Both the position numbers and the translations under genes were made by a program. This document shows positions 1 to 12,551 of a stretch of 64,000 bases of DNA, in pieces. The DNA lies in NCBI GenBank assembly GCA_029204225.1, contig CM055097.1:2447801-2511800 (forward strand), given 5' to 3'. A model generated the notes under the pieces. The model was not told the origin of the DNA, made no database searches, and saw only the letters and a program-made list of their open reading frames with translations. This stretch comes from Diphasiastrum complanatum. Its lineage: Eukaryota > Streptophyta > Lycopodiopsida > Lycopodiales > Lycopodiaceae. Numbering within the stretch: the stretch's first letter is position 1; every line of letters begins with the position of its first letter.

Positions 1-188
1 TGCTATTACACAACGGTAATCACAACATCTTGTGAGCATTCATCTTTAGCATGCATGCTTCCTTATCAGCGAGCTACCATTCAAAACGCTCTCACCTTTG
101 TTTGTAATACGATTGTTCTTCCAATAGCATTCACGAACGTTCTCCTCAATCACAATCACCATAAGGTAGAGCACCAGGAAAGCAAGAA

Positions 189-307
<119 letters not shown>

Positions 308-619
308 AAGATAGCATGAGGGAAAGTGAATAGGGTTCTGTGAATTCCCTCTTTATAGAACCAGAGGACACTTAGGTTTACTAAGTGCAAAGTGCTGCTC
401 ACCGTTAGATTGACTGTCCATAATGTGCATAGATCCTGGCCATTGAAATATTCACCACTTTCCCACCATTTTTTTTAAAAAACTTTTTCTGTTAAGTGGG
501 TCTTTTATCATAGTAAGGCCTTTGTTTTCCACCACCGCTAGCAAATAAGATTAGTATGTGACGTTTACATTCCACAGAGATTTGCGAAGCGAATAAAGTG
601 TATGTACGTAACAGAGCCC

Positions 620-771
<152 letters not shown>

Positions 772-806
772 ACCAACCGTACCCACAGCTAGCAAAGTCT
801 CTCAGG

Positions 807-844
807 GGGCAATTAGCACTCCTGAGATGGAGTGCTAATTGCCC
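807..844. repeat. perfect inverted repeat: 16-bp arms, 6-bp spacer
   Basis: The left arm GGGCAATTAGCACTCC is followed by TGAGAT and then by its exact reverse complement. A transcript of either strand would fold into a strong hairpin. It lies immediately beyond the 3' end of the minus-strand reverse transcriptase relic, so it may be the terminal structure of that element. It could equally be a tiny foldback insertion. It lacks a U-tract and is not in a bacterial context, so it is not called a terminator. Confidence 0.85.
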
Positions 845-2700
845 ACCAAAAGAAATTTAGCATTTTTTGGTAAAGTAAACTTGAGTCCATGGAACAAATT
901 ATGTAAGAATAGGTTGTTTATAATCTCATATAATCTTCCTCTCCTGAAGCCATTACTTTGAAAAGCAAGAACAATGTTTCCGACTTCATCCATAAAAGTA
1001 TCTTGTTCACTATAACAATACATGGCAGCAATAATTTGCGCGATAATAACTTTATATGAGTTCATAATCGACCTATTAGCAGTTAAGTGTATATACTGAA
1101 AAAACAAAAACGGGAGTTCCCTTCGCTTGTCAAATTTTTTCATATGAAATTTACCTAAAAAAGAATCAAAGGTAGTGGTAATATTCAAAAAGTTGTCTGC
1201 ATTCTTCAAAGCGTCTTCATTTTCTATGGTGAGGTACTCCAAGGTATAGATCCATAAGGCATAATCATCGACACGAGGTTGCTCCTTGTCTAGAAATACA
1301 AGAGCATCTGTATTGTTTATGAAACAAATATTATCAATATAATGGAAAGTATGCTTGAAGGCACGTAGGTATTCCACCTTTCCAAGTATGGCAAGCCTTT
1401 TCGTAAAACGTAATTCAAAGAATGACAGATACCAGTTACACCATGTAGGGGAACAGGCAAAACCCATAGGAATACCACAGACCTGTTTCCGAATCTTACT
1501 ATACAATTGTCAATCAGTATATCATTATATTGGCAAAGAGGTTCTATGTCAATCACAGTCCAAATATCAGTTTGATTAGTAACCCATTTTCAATCGAATT
1601 GCTTAAGGCTCGATTTCCATTGATAGGCAAGTTTTTTGTTTTTACAAGACTTGAATGCATACCCTATCATTTTCCGTATTATTGATTTTAGCACATCATG
1701 ACCATTAAGAGGAATATTTTCATAGCATTTCGCGATGTCAATAGACCAGATCGAAGTGATTTTGTCAAGCACATTAAGATAAAATTCAGTAAATGAATTG
1801 CACTGCCAGAATAGGTTGGTATCCACATTTAGGATACTCTGGTATGAGTTGCCTTAAGGCCTGCTCTCTCCATAAGGAGCGGAGTCAGCATACCAACAGC
1901 TCAGGAAATAAACATGGCCAGTTTAGAAAAATAGCAATCGTGTGCGTTTGTATTCCATCTGAACGTATTTTTATGTGCCTTGAAAGTACAAAGTAAGAAA
2001 GGTAATTCTTCTTTTCCTATTAAAAAATCCGGTATTTTAGTAGTAAAAGTATCTCAGATCTCAATCATAGCCTTGTCTAGTGTATTATCATTTTCTTTTG
2101 GAAACGGGACAAAATTTGGACTCGACAATCTCACTAAAGCCAAATTTCTTATAAAATAGATGCACGTAAAGCATGGGCTATGTTGAGCCTTATCCACACC
2201 ATTCACATATAGATTGGTAGTAATCCGATTACGCTCATCAGTGGCATTTGTAAGTTTTTTATTCATAATACTTTTTCCATGTAGCCACTTAGTATTTTTC
2301 AAAAAGTTTGTTACAGCAACTTTGCAAATCAGGGCATGTTCCATAACAGTCTCATGATCAATATTTTGATAATTCAAACCATCCACGATAAAGTTCTAAA
2401 GCTACCTCATTTATATTAGACTGACGCAATGGGATGTGACTTTGTTCAATTCATTCTTTAAAACTTTGCTTCTAATAATTCGAGTATTCATCGTGACATG
2501 TCCAAAATTTTCCGAAATGAACTCTTTAAAGCGTTTATTGTAAGTGCAAGTACAAGGTGGAATGTTGTCAACATCGAAATCACAGAAAACTTGAAAGGAT
2601 TTATACCATTCATGCTTCAAATGTGGAAAGTAAGACCAACCAAACACGATAAGCCCAAAAGTCTCATCAATATGACCAAAAATCTGAAGTAAGGTTTCAA
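845..2700 (-). mobile_element. decayed non-LTR-type reverse transcriptase, Penelope-like (fossil)
   Basis: Read on the minus strand, consecutive stretches carry reverse transcriptase landmarks in the right order. First is a Cys-rich segment with a GHV motif ('PPCTCTYNKRF', 'FGHVTMNTRI'). A linker follows, then motif A ('SIDIAKCYENIPL'), motif B ('GIPMGFACSP'), a 'HYID' motif C region, and a C-terminal 'KKFDKRRELPF' stretch resembling the post-palm part of Penelope-like RTs. The combination of a CxC/GHV segment before the RT with 'GIPMG' is typical of Penelope-like elements rather than of copia, gypsy or L1-type LINEs. No GIY-YIG endonuclease was found. The copy is broken several times and is old. 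Family assignment comes from remembered motif patterns, so it is moderate; that it is an RT is much surer. Confidence 0.6.
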
Positions 2701-3835
2701 CATATAGTTGTTTAAAATCAATCCTCTCAAAGCATCAGTTGTAATAAAGTAAATGCAAAAAAAACTTTCCTTTGTCTCTTTTAACCACTAGTCGTCGTCT
2801 ACTAGTATTGCTGACCTCCAATATCCTTGTTTCTTCTAAGTCCTCCTGCACATTGATCAATCACGGTAAAAGTTCAGCTTTCTGATAGGAAGATACTCCT
2901 TTCCACCACTGCTTTGCCCCTCTTTGCCTTTGTTTGGATAATACTTTCTTTTCATGTTATTGCCACTACCTGATATGACTGAGCTTGGATTGTTCAGATT
3001 GAAGGAACCCTTTTTTTTCCTAGTATTCTGGAAGTATTTGTCTTGCAAGGTAGAGAAGCTAGGTTTTTTCAAAAGACGTTCAGTTTCTCGAACGTTTTCA
3101 GCATCGCCAAGGTGTGCAAGGAGTTTAGCAATATGGTTTATGGAAAGTTCAATGGCAGCATCAATCATGTATTGTCAGATATACAGAAAGACAATGTGGG
3201 AGTTGACAACCTCTCTAGCAAGTTTATGCAACCAAAGGAAGAAGGCATTAAGCTGATTTTGCAAAGACGCACCAGGGAAGAAAATGAAAAGATAATTCAT
3301 TATATACCAGATAGAGTGATCAAACCATATGATGGAAGAATTGTTTTTGCACTTATCACCGCATCTACACTTAAAGAAGGTCTTTTCCAGTTCCAAATTC
3401 TAACTTGATCAAGGTTCATTCTGTTAAAGTCGGTGTCAAAATGGCCTCTAGTTCTAGCCCAAGTCTGCTCAAAAGGACTTGAAGGTTTGAATCTGCTCAT
3501 CTTGATAACAATATCAAAGGCAATAGGAGTATCAAAAGAAGGATTCTTGTGCAAAGTAGCAAGCTTGCATGCTTGGACTTCTTCAACAATGAGATGAGCA
3601 AGAGCGATCTAGAGCTCAATAGAAATAGCTACTAGGAAATTAACAGAAGGAAGGCTCCAAAGTTTGTAAGCAGGTTTTGCAGATTTAAACTCAATGACAC
3701 GACTAGGTACCAATAGTACTTGGCAGGTATTGGCTTGACAAAATTCAAAGTCACAAGTCATGAGCTAGGGCTTGCCAGGCTTAATCAGCAAAATAAAAAC
3801 TAAGTTCTAAAAAAGCGTGCTTTACTAGAAAGCAC
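2700..3835. other. no recognised gene; possible upstream part of the RT element
   Basis: Short minus-strand reading frames continue upstream of the RT relic. One has a Cys cluster 'FKCRCGDKC', and another is lysine-rich. A plus-strand frame of about 120 codons overlaps them. None has homology that I recognise and none has a convincing gene structure. The stretch may be the 5' part of the same retroelement or unrelated intergenic DNA. Confidence 0.3.
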
Positions 3836-4441
3836 TATGTTTCAGGACAGAGGAGGTGCGCCAAATCACAGCAGAACTATAGGGGGAGTCCGGCAGAGAA
3901 ACTTGGGCAGCTCAACCAGCGCCAGGAATCCAGTTGTCAGGTCTCAGCTCCCTCTACCAGCACAAGCCAGGCACAATGCCCAGCACATGTTGGTGGCCCC
4001 GAGACCATTCAGTCTATGTATGAATGTAACCTCTTCCAAATCTAATAAAGTTGATCCTTGGGGATGATTATCATTTCAGTTTCACCTCTGGAACTGGTCC
4101 AAGTGGAAGGACCCTTACTACAACCTTTTTGCATCGTCGGCGCCTAAGGGTCCACGTCACCGACGTGTGGCTTGCCGCTATGCCAATTGGTCATTTTGGC
4201 GACCACTATGCCTTGGGTTTCATGTGTGGCTTGTCTTTGCCTTTGGTTACCTTTTGGGGACAGATTTTGAGTTGGCTTTTGGGTTGGTTGGGATTCCAGT
4301 TTTCTTAAGTCTGAATGGTTAAGCTTGTTACGTTTCTGAGTTGGCTTTTACGTAAGTGCATGATGGATGAATGTTAGACTTAAGCGCATGTTGGAAAAAC
4401 CTCTCAAGTCCCAGCCCCCTTTGAGGTGCCGGCGCAACATG

Positions 4442-4453
4442 TGGTATCAGAGC
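4442..4453 (+). other. LTR-retrotransposon primer-binding site (initiator-Met tRNA)
   Basis: TGGTATCAGAGC matches the complement of the 3' end of plant initiator methionine tRNA exactly. This is the usual primer for plant LTR retrotransposons. It follows a CA-TG junction that marks the likely end of the 5' LTR. Confidence 0.88.
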
Positions 4454-4529
4454 CGACTAGCTAGTTAGCTACGCAAGTCTCACAGGGATGGCCACGTCTT
4501 GGAATTTGTCAGGACAACCGTTGTGCAAG

Positions 4530-4917
4530 GTGCTGCCCATAGTGTAAGCACGGGTGCGTCCACGGTCGAGGTGGTCGGCAGAACGGGGGACTTGATGAGG
4601 CAAGGTGCTGCCCTTGAGGTGTAAGCACGGTCAGTTCCCGCGATTCAGACCTGGCGCCGTCTGCACGTAGGACAGATGAGACAATGTGCTGCCATTAGGT
4701 TGGTGAAAGCACGGTCTCTGCCTTGTGGGGTGCGAGGTGACATATTTGACCTGTACGGGTTAACCATTGATACAGAGATGCTGCTCGAATTCGGGTGTAA
4801 AGCACGGGTGGTTAGCTGCCAGTGCGGGATAGCTGCCGATCATTTAGCTATAAGGGCTATCGACCAAAAAGTGGTGGGGCATGACTGAGGCAATGTGCTG
4901 CTTAATGGTGAAAGCAC
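4530..4917 (+). repeat. five repeated stem-loop-like motifs in the gypsy leader
   Basis: The pattern GTGCTGC...(G)TGTAAAGCACGG recurs five times between the primer site and gag. The GTGCT and AGCAC arms lie at 4530/4547, 4605/4624, 4686/4708, 4778/4801 (first arm ATGCT) and 4895/4913. Each unit can form a 5-bp stem with a loop of roughly 12-18 bases, and the trailing CGG is conserved. Units are 75-115 bp apart and the spacers are not conserved. This conservation of paired arms over diverged spacers suggests a structured leader. Confidence 0.65.
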
Positions 4918-5255
4918 GGATGGTTGGATGGATGTTTTCTCGTGGGCTAATTCTGTGATAGATTTTTGTGGACGGGGCTAGGCAAAGGTCCTACATCCGG
5001 TCTCAGGGGGGATTGTGGCTTGAGAGGGATCCTCTGTGTTTGCTTTGGTTGGTATGTTCTGTTTGTTGTGTGCTTGCTTGGACACAAATGACCTGGTTCC
5101 TACTTGGCTCCCAGGTGATGTGAGCGTGCTAGTTTGAGGAGGGGATATTTTCATTGAAGCTGATTTAATAAAGAAAATAAAAAGGATTGAGGCGATAATC
5201 TATTGGAAGTACACCTCTTACTATAATGGACGCCCACCTTGGTGAGTTATGAGCA

Positions 5256-6813
<1,558 letters not shown>

Positions 6814-7351
6814 AGCTTCAAAATTCAGCATAGCCTCCTTGAGCCAATGCTTCAATATTCTTCTCCAAAGCACCTGTACACAAGAACAAACAAGAGAGAA
6901 GAGCTTGGTTGCAAAATCATAGAATTCTCTTGGTAGTGGGGCGCATTTCCACTTATATAGAGAGTGGAGAGTCATTCCAAAGTGAGTGAGGTGACAAGTT
7001 CAAGTGCATGAGGTGTGGGGAAGACTCCTTTTGGACTATAGGTACAGTGGAGTGCATGAATGAGGTGTATTAGTTAGAGAGGGTGAATTGGTGAGATGTA
7101 CAATTTTGAGAGAGAGATTAGGATGAGTTGGATGGAGAAGTAGGAGTGTAGGAGGGCGTCCCATTCTAGGTGTCAAATGGCCTACAATGTATGTGGCAAA
7201 GTAGGTGGGAGGTAGGTGGTACAAATTTTAATCTTGACTTTTATTTACATATAGTTTTTCATTGTCACAACTTGGGAATTCACCCAAGTGCAATCTTCCT
7301 AAGAAAAAGCCAAAGTATATGCCCATCTTGTTTTCCATAATAGTCACTGAT

Positions 7352-7438
7352 TCCTGGCACTTTTTTTCTAGAGGTTGCCCATCCTCAATCATGGTCATTG
7401 GCATTTTTTTCTAGAGGTTGCCCATCCTCAATCATGGT
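7352..7438. repeat. two direct copies of a ~47-bp unit
   Basis: The unit 'TTTTTTCTAGAGGTTGCCCA...TCAATCATGGT' occurs twice back to back with near-identity. It is the first of three adjacent minisatellites between 7.35 and 7.91 kb. Confidence 0.85.
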
Positions 7439-7482
7439 GGATAGGGTCAAAAGGGTGATCACTCCCTTGGCCTATTCCCAAT

Positions 7483-7606
7483 CTTTATAGACTCCTCTGA
7501 GCCTTCATTATAGACTTAGAAATAAGCCTTCTTTATAGACTCCTCTGAGCCTTCATTATAGACTTATAAGTAAGCCTTCTTTACAGACTCCTCTGAGCCT
7601 TCTTTG
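7483..7606. repeat. 48-bp tandem repeat, about 2.6 copies
   Basis: The unit begins CTTTATAGACTCCTCTGAGCC and recurs at 7483, 7531 and 7579, with one or two substitutions per copy. Non-coding. Confidence 0.88.
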
Positions 7607-7650
7607 TTTATTATCCTAAGCTTTGAAAGCTTCTTGTTCCTTAACTAGTC

Positions 7651-7912
7651 CTTCAAGCACTTTCATCAGTACCTGCATATATCTGCACATCCCTTCAAAG
7701 AAAGGTCAGTCCTTAAGCCTAGAAGGTTTCTTATTTTTGTTCTTGTTCTTCAAGCACTTTCATGAGTACCTGTACATACCCTCAAAGAAAGGTCAGTCCT
7801 TAAGCCTAGAAGGTTTCTTATTCGTGTTCTTGTTCTTCAGGCACTTTCATGAGTACCTGTACATACTCTCAAAGAAAGGTCAACCCTTAAGCCTAGAAGG
7901 CTTCTTAGTTCT
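7651..7912. repeat. ~87-bp tandem repeat, three copies
   Basis: The unit contains 'CAAAGAAAGGTCAG...CTTAAGCCTAGAAGG' and recurs with a spacing of 87 bp. Because 87 is a multiple of three, a plus-strand frame from 7623 to 8018 stays open and encodes a repeated 29-residue pattern. That frame has no recognised homology, and I treat it as a by-product of the repeat rather than a gene. Confidence 0.85.
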
Positions 7913-8169
7913 ACAAGTATCAATGCATGTTACTCAAATCATTGAAACAATACATTCATATAATATCCAAAAAAGAATAATGGTCATTGGTAGTCATCAA
8001 AGTCTATATGGAGTTTGAAACTGGGAAAGTTTTTATTACTTTGGGGCAATTTGTCTCTACAAATTACAGTCGACTATCACTATTCAAAATTGAGCTCTTC
8101 CTTTGCCCTGTCCAATGCAGACTACGTCACAGTTCATTTCAGTTATTTGTAGTAACTGCACTACTTCAC

Positions 8170-8935
8170 ATCCCTAGCTCACACAGTTGTTATAATTGAC
8201 GCATGTATATATACACAACAACAACACACTATTGTAGGGACATGAATGCATGACATCAGAGTCAATCAGCAGAAGCATGATTCAGAGTTCCTCCGTGAAC
8301 TCCATTGTATCATAATTATCTAATTCCACAAGATCAGAGATTTTAGAGAGAGTGAATGTATTTCAAGAAGTATAGATAGTATTCAATCTGTAACTAGCAT
8401 AGTAAGATCACAACACAGTGCGCTACTACTGTGAACCATTCTCGGGCACATGATTGTTGTATTCACAACAGTCTAATGTTGATTCTTTTGTATTGTTAGT
8501 AATAGGTTCATTCCTTTTACAGATTGAATTAGCTTTGTAGAGCACGCGGTTTCGTCCGCTATTGTCTTGTGCTCCACAACATTATTGACATGTATATTTT
8601 GCTATACTTAATCTGATAACAGCTCTGTTGTTCTATGTTCAGATTTGTGTCGATATTGCTATGCTTTTCTTCATTCTGTCTGACTCTCTTATTGCTTAAT
8701 CTGGTAATCTGTTCTTAGCGAATTATTATTAGTCTATTTGTTGACGAATAATATTTAGTCTTGCCTTTCGCGACTGATTATCAGCCGAGCTCAGTCTAGC
8801 TCTTCGCGAATCATTCGTGACTAATAATTTGTCTAGTTGTTCGCGACAAATTATTCTTCTGATGTTTTGTTAATGTTTGGCTACGTAATCAGATCGACCA
8901 TAATTTCTATCACTAATGTTCTGTTCGTTTCTAAT
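8170..8935. other. LTR-like non-coding sequence
   Basis: T-rich, AT-rich sequence with a stretch near 8835-8892 ('GACAAATTATT...', then 'AATGTTTGGCTACGTAATCA') that recurs, diverged, near 58.16-58.22 kb beside a copia relic. This suggests that both come from the same LTR family. No boundaries or target duplication were found. Within it, 8715-8855 holds several diverged copies of a TTCGCGA-(AT-rich) motif. Confidence 0.35.
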
Positions 8936-9160
8936 AGGTGTAGTCATGCTTAGGGAAAGAGTAATATAGCTCATTCCGCTGCGCACGAACACTTTCTGTT
9001 CGAGTTCGTTTCTCGTTCGAGTTTCAAGTTTGCTTCTCTTCGTGTTCATTTTCTTTTCGAGCTATTTTTTGTTTCTCACACTCACACACCCTCTTTCTCC
9101 AACACATGATCCTCACCCAAAAACCACAAGCCTCGGACACCAAGGCAGAATACACCTCAT

Positions 9161-9232
9161 CAACATGTCACCCCTATCGCGCACCTCCACCAACCTCAAC
9201 ATGTCACCCCTATCGCGCACCTCCACCACCCT
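9161..9232. repeat. 36-bp unit, two tandem copies
   Basis: CAACATGTCACCCCTATCGC and the following 16 bases are repeated directly, differing near the end of the unit. It lies in C-rich non-coding sequence. Confidence 0.9.
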
Positions 9233-9624
9233 CAACATTCTCTATAGGCCAGGCTCATGGGTCTTAGACATCGAATTAGGCATGTTCGTCAACAAGAAAC
9301 CAAGTGTGTCACCCATTGGCTTGGGTGTGACCCAGTCATGGGTGTGGCGACCTCTTGACCGATGAGTACTTAAGGGACCGCACCAAGGCATAACCTACCT
9401 TGCCTTCCTCATTTATGCTTTCTCGAGCTTTGTTGCTCTCTCGCATGTGCTTCGCAGCTTTCTATTGCTTCCAACATATGTCGTCCAGTCCTTCCATTGA
9501 GCATAGCTTGAGAGCCTTCACTCTATCGCACGACCTAAAGGTATGTCTAGTTTTCTGCCATTTTTAAAAATTATGTTTTAATTACAATTAAGAATTTAGA
9601 AACTCTAGTATGTTTAGGAAAGCT

Positions 9625-9985
9625 AAACTATGCCAGACATACCTCCCACACCGAGCTATGCCCGGCATAGGTCTTGAGAAAGCTATGTCAGGCATAGCTT
9701 GGCTGGGAGCTATGTCGGGCATAGCTCTCAGCCCGAGCGATGCTGGGATTGCTCGAGCTAGGAGCTATGCTAGGCATAGCTCTCAAAATGAACCATGTCT
9801 GGCAAAGCTCGATGTAAATGTTATGCTCAACATACCTCTCTCCTGAGCTATGCCACTCATAGCCCAGGGTGAGAGTTATGCCTGGAGCTATGCTTGGCAT
9901 AGCTCTGAAAACCAGCTATGCTTGGCATAGCTCTCACGAAGAGTTATGCCCAACATAGCTCTATTTGCGAGCTATGCTGGACATA
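9625..9985. repeat. minisatellite of palindromic ~26-30-bp units
   Basis: About 13-14 imperfect copies of a unit whose core is AGCTATGCC-(1 base)-GGCATAGCT, which is itself an inverted repeat with 9-bp arms. The best copies are near 9653, 9709, 9761, 9886 and 9916. Others carry substitutions in one arm. Spacing is about 26-30 bp with a short GAGA/TCTC-like connector. Repeated palindromes of this kind are unusual because each unit can extrude as a hairpin. No coding frame or element ends were recognised around it. Confidence 0.85.
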
Positions 9986-9989
9986 TTCC

Positions 9990-12457
9990 ACGGCCGTGTT
10001 TATGCCATGCCTTGTTCTACAATTGGTAAAATTGTAATTAAAAGCATTAAAAAGAGCATGCACAACTCCATGTTCAAGTAGAAATATACAACACAATAGA
10101 TACACATGAAACATTCGACAAGGCAACTTTGCAGAAGGTATGTAGATGAAATGTGACCCAAGATGCATATGGTTGAGTCCCATCTTGATGTAGTATTGAC
10201 ACTAATCATAGCATAAACCTTTGTTATGTCAAGGCTAGAAAATAAAATTTGATGGGGTTTCTCCCTCATTGCTTAGATTATCATTATAATGGAGGCTACT
10301 TTTTTGGCAATGACAACAATAAAACTAGGAAATTCTCTAACAAACTATACGAGCCTCTAGGGTACTATTGTAATATAGTCTCAAAAATTGGAACTCTAAA
10401 AAGAATTAGAACTTTTTAGGGTATAGACTAAACTAGGAGGTCCAAATTATAACCATAATATATACTTCGTGAGTGAAACAAAGCATACTAAAATTGTGAA
10501 ATTAGTAGGAAATTATATGAGCATGATGTACAACTTGGAAATAAAAAACGTGTATAGAATTTTCTAAATTAGAAGATGTGATACACCATGTAGGATGTCC
10601 ATAAGTATAACCATATATACACTTCAAGGGTGAAATGTAACATATAAAAACTATATTGAATCATAGAAAAGTTATTAGCATGACATTTAGAACTATGTAC
10701 CATGTGGTAGGAGATTCTTTCAAAGGTCTATCACTATGAGCTATGTAGATAGCCCACAAAAAAGTTTAGCCCTTAGAACTTGCAACAAACACAACCATTG
10801 GCAAAATTTGAAGGACGGTCATAAAAAAGAATGGCTTTCTTTAAATAGTGTAAGCACATGATAATGGACGAGTGATGCTAAACATTATTGCCAAAGAGAA
10901 TATTGCCAAAGAGAAGATTGACATTATGTAAACAGAGGATGGAACTTTTATTTAAAGGACAACTTCTATTGGGATGATAGAACCCTCTTCATGAGAAAAG
11001 ATCGTGTCAAGATTCTTGTGAGCAAGGTAGCTTTTACACTTGAAGTACTATGAAAGTTTATTGGTAAGTTCCAATTGGCACGATTGGAGGCTCTCTCCTC
11101 CACTGTTCATCAAGAATCCTAAAGGTAAATTTATCACATTCTGCACTGTCCTAGAAAGCTCATGTTTTAACTACAATCTCAATATTTATTAAATTGAGGA
11201 GAGGTGTGGAAAGAACGCTAAGGATTGATGCCATTCAAAAGTGTTTCAAAAAGGGCTAGCAACATTATGCCCATGTGTCAAAGATAGAGCAAATGACTAA
11301 ATATTTAAGTCTTTCTTAGCTATGAATATATTGAGCTTTGGGTATATAAAAAGAGGAGAGTTAAAGATTGCTCTAGAAAATCGAAGGGATTTAGAGTCGA
11401 TGAACATTCATTTGGAAAGTTTCAAGTGAAGTAACATAAGATATCAATAGATTTTACCTAGAATTTTTAGCATTTAAGGACTCTTGAAAGAGTAACTACC
11501 ATCATAAAAATCAACAATTTCATCAAAAGTGGCATGGGTTAGAGGAGAGGCGAAGCTTTCACAAATTTAGACAGGTAAAAAATTAGAAGAGATTTTTAGT
11601 GTTGATCCATCTTCTCAATAGCAGAGACTATGAACTATACCAATGTGATTTGTACTGAAGAAATCTAGGTTGATTAACCCACCAAAGTTGACAAGAGCAA
11701 TGTGCAACTCCTAGTACAATAAAATTTTACCTTTATTCTAAACAAGATCTCCTGAATTTTGTGTATGCTACTATAGAGAATAGATTGAAACCTTGTAGGA
11801 AAACATTACATAATAAGAAGCTAGATTACGTTCAATGATCTATACTCTAGTCAGGCATGTGATGAATTGAGGAGCCCATAGGCTAAGGAAGCTATCCAAT
11901 AACAAAGTAAACTTTTGATAGAAGGAAAAGGAAATATAAGGAGCATCTTAAATTTCAACATCATGACATTTGGGGAAGGATATTGAATCCAAGTCAGATC
12001 CAATCAAGATGAAGATGGTCATGGCAAAGGGCAAAGGCCTAAATTCTATGATAAATACAAATAGAGACAAAGATTTGTTATAAGCACTAGCAAGACCTAA
12101 AGGAAGAAGGCATTGTGTAAGGAATTTGAAGTAGGGAAAGGGAGACAAAATGCATAGCACAAAGGCTCGCTAGATAAAGTAAAAAAGAAAAGGAAAAAGA
12201 GTGGCTTTGACAAATACCATAAGCAAGAGCAAAAATGGAGTTGATACTATTGAAACATACCTTAAATGAGGCTTTTGCATAAATTGCACAAAGAGAAAAT
12301 AATAAAGTAGGCCAAAAGGCCTTTTTTTGATCAAGAGGGAAGATAGTCCCAATCAATCCTCTCAAAAGTTCCATTCAAATTCATAAATAGATGAATCCAT
12401 CACATCTTAATGTTCTTTTTTTTAAACTCGAGAGCCAACTCATTATTGCAAAAATGA
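9990..12457. other. no gene recognised
   Basis: AT-rich sequence with only short, shifting reading frames on both strands. I found no protein motif, LTR, terminal inverted repeat or tandem repeat that I could support. It is probably old, heavily mutated intergenic DNA. Confidence 0.4.
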
Positions 12458-12551
12458 ACCCAACAGGCCGGGGGGTTGACTCTGTTGGTTAGCTTGGCAT
12501 CCAAAGTTTCTTTGGTCCCAAAGTTCGAACCTCTCCTTGGAAATGAAGAAG
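12458..12551 (+). mobile_element. short tRNA-derived SINE with 17-bp target-site duplication
   Basis: A tRNA-like promoter is visible: an A-box-like TTGGTTAGCTTGG near 12485 and a B-box-like AGTTCGAACCT near 12521, about 35 bp apart. The insert is flanked by perfect direct repeats CATTATTGCAAAAATGA at 12441-12457 and 12552-12568. Such repeats are the signature of target-primed insertion by a LINE machinery. The body is only about 94 bp, so this is a minimal or 3'-shortened SINE. It would be transcribed by RNA polymerase III. The perfect duplication suggests a young insertion. Confidence 0.7.

Noticed and set aside
807-844. Hammerhead ribozyme or rho-independent terminator
   Set aside because: The conserved CTGATGA and GAAA cores of a hammerhead are absent, and there is no U-tract or bacterial context.
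3043-3408. Plus-strand 121-codon frame opposite the RT element
   Set aside because: No homology recognised and it overlaps minus-strand frames that fit the retroelement better.
7623-8018. 131-codon frame with 29-residue repeats
   Set aside because: Explained by an 87-bp minisatellite whose period is a multiple of three; no promoter or homology.
9625-9985. CRISPR-like array
   Set aside because: Repeats are adjacent palindromes without unique spacers, in a plant genome; no cas genes.
10000-10269. Minus-strand frame with 'SLDITKVY' resembling an RT motif
   Set aside because: The following residues do not continue any RT pattern, and neighbouring frames give no support.
12087-12374. Minus-strand hydrophobic 95-codon frame
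   Set aside because: Low-complexity Phe/Ser/Leu composition from AT-rich DNA, no homology.
12480-12535. Possible tRNA gene
   Set aside because: Box A and B are present, but no cloverleaf with paired acceptor arms was found, and target duplications show a SINE.
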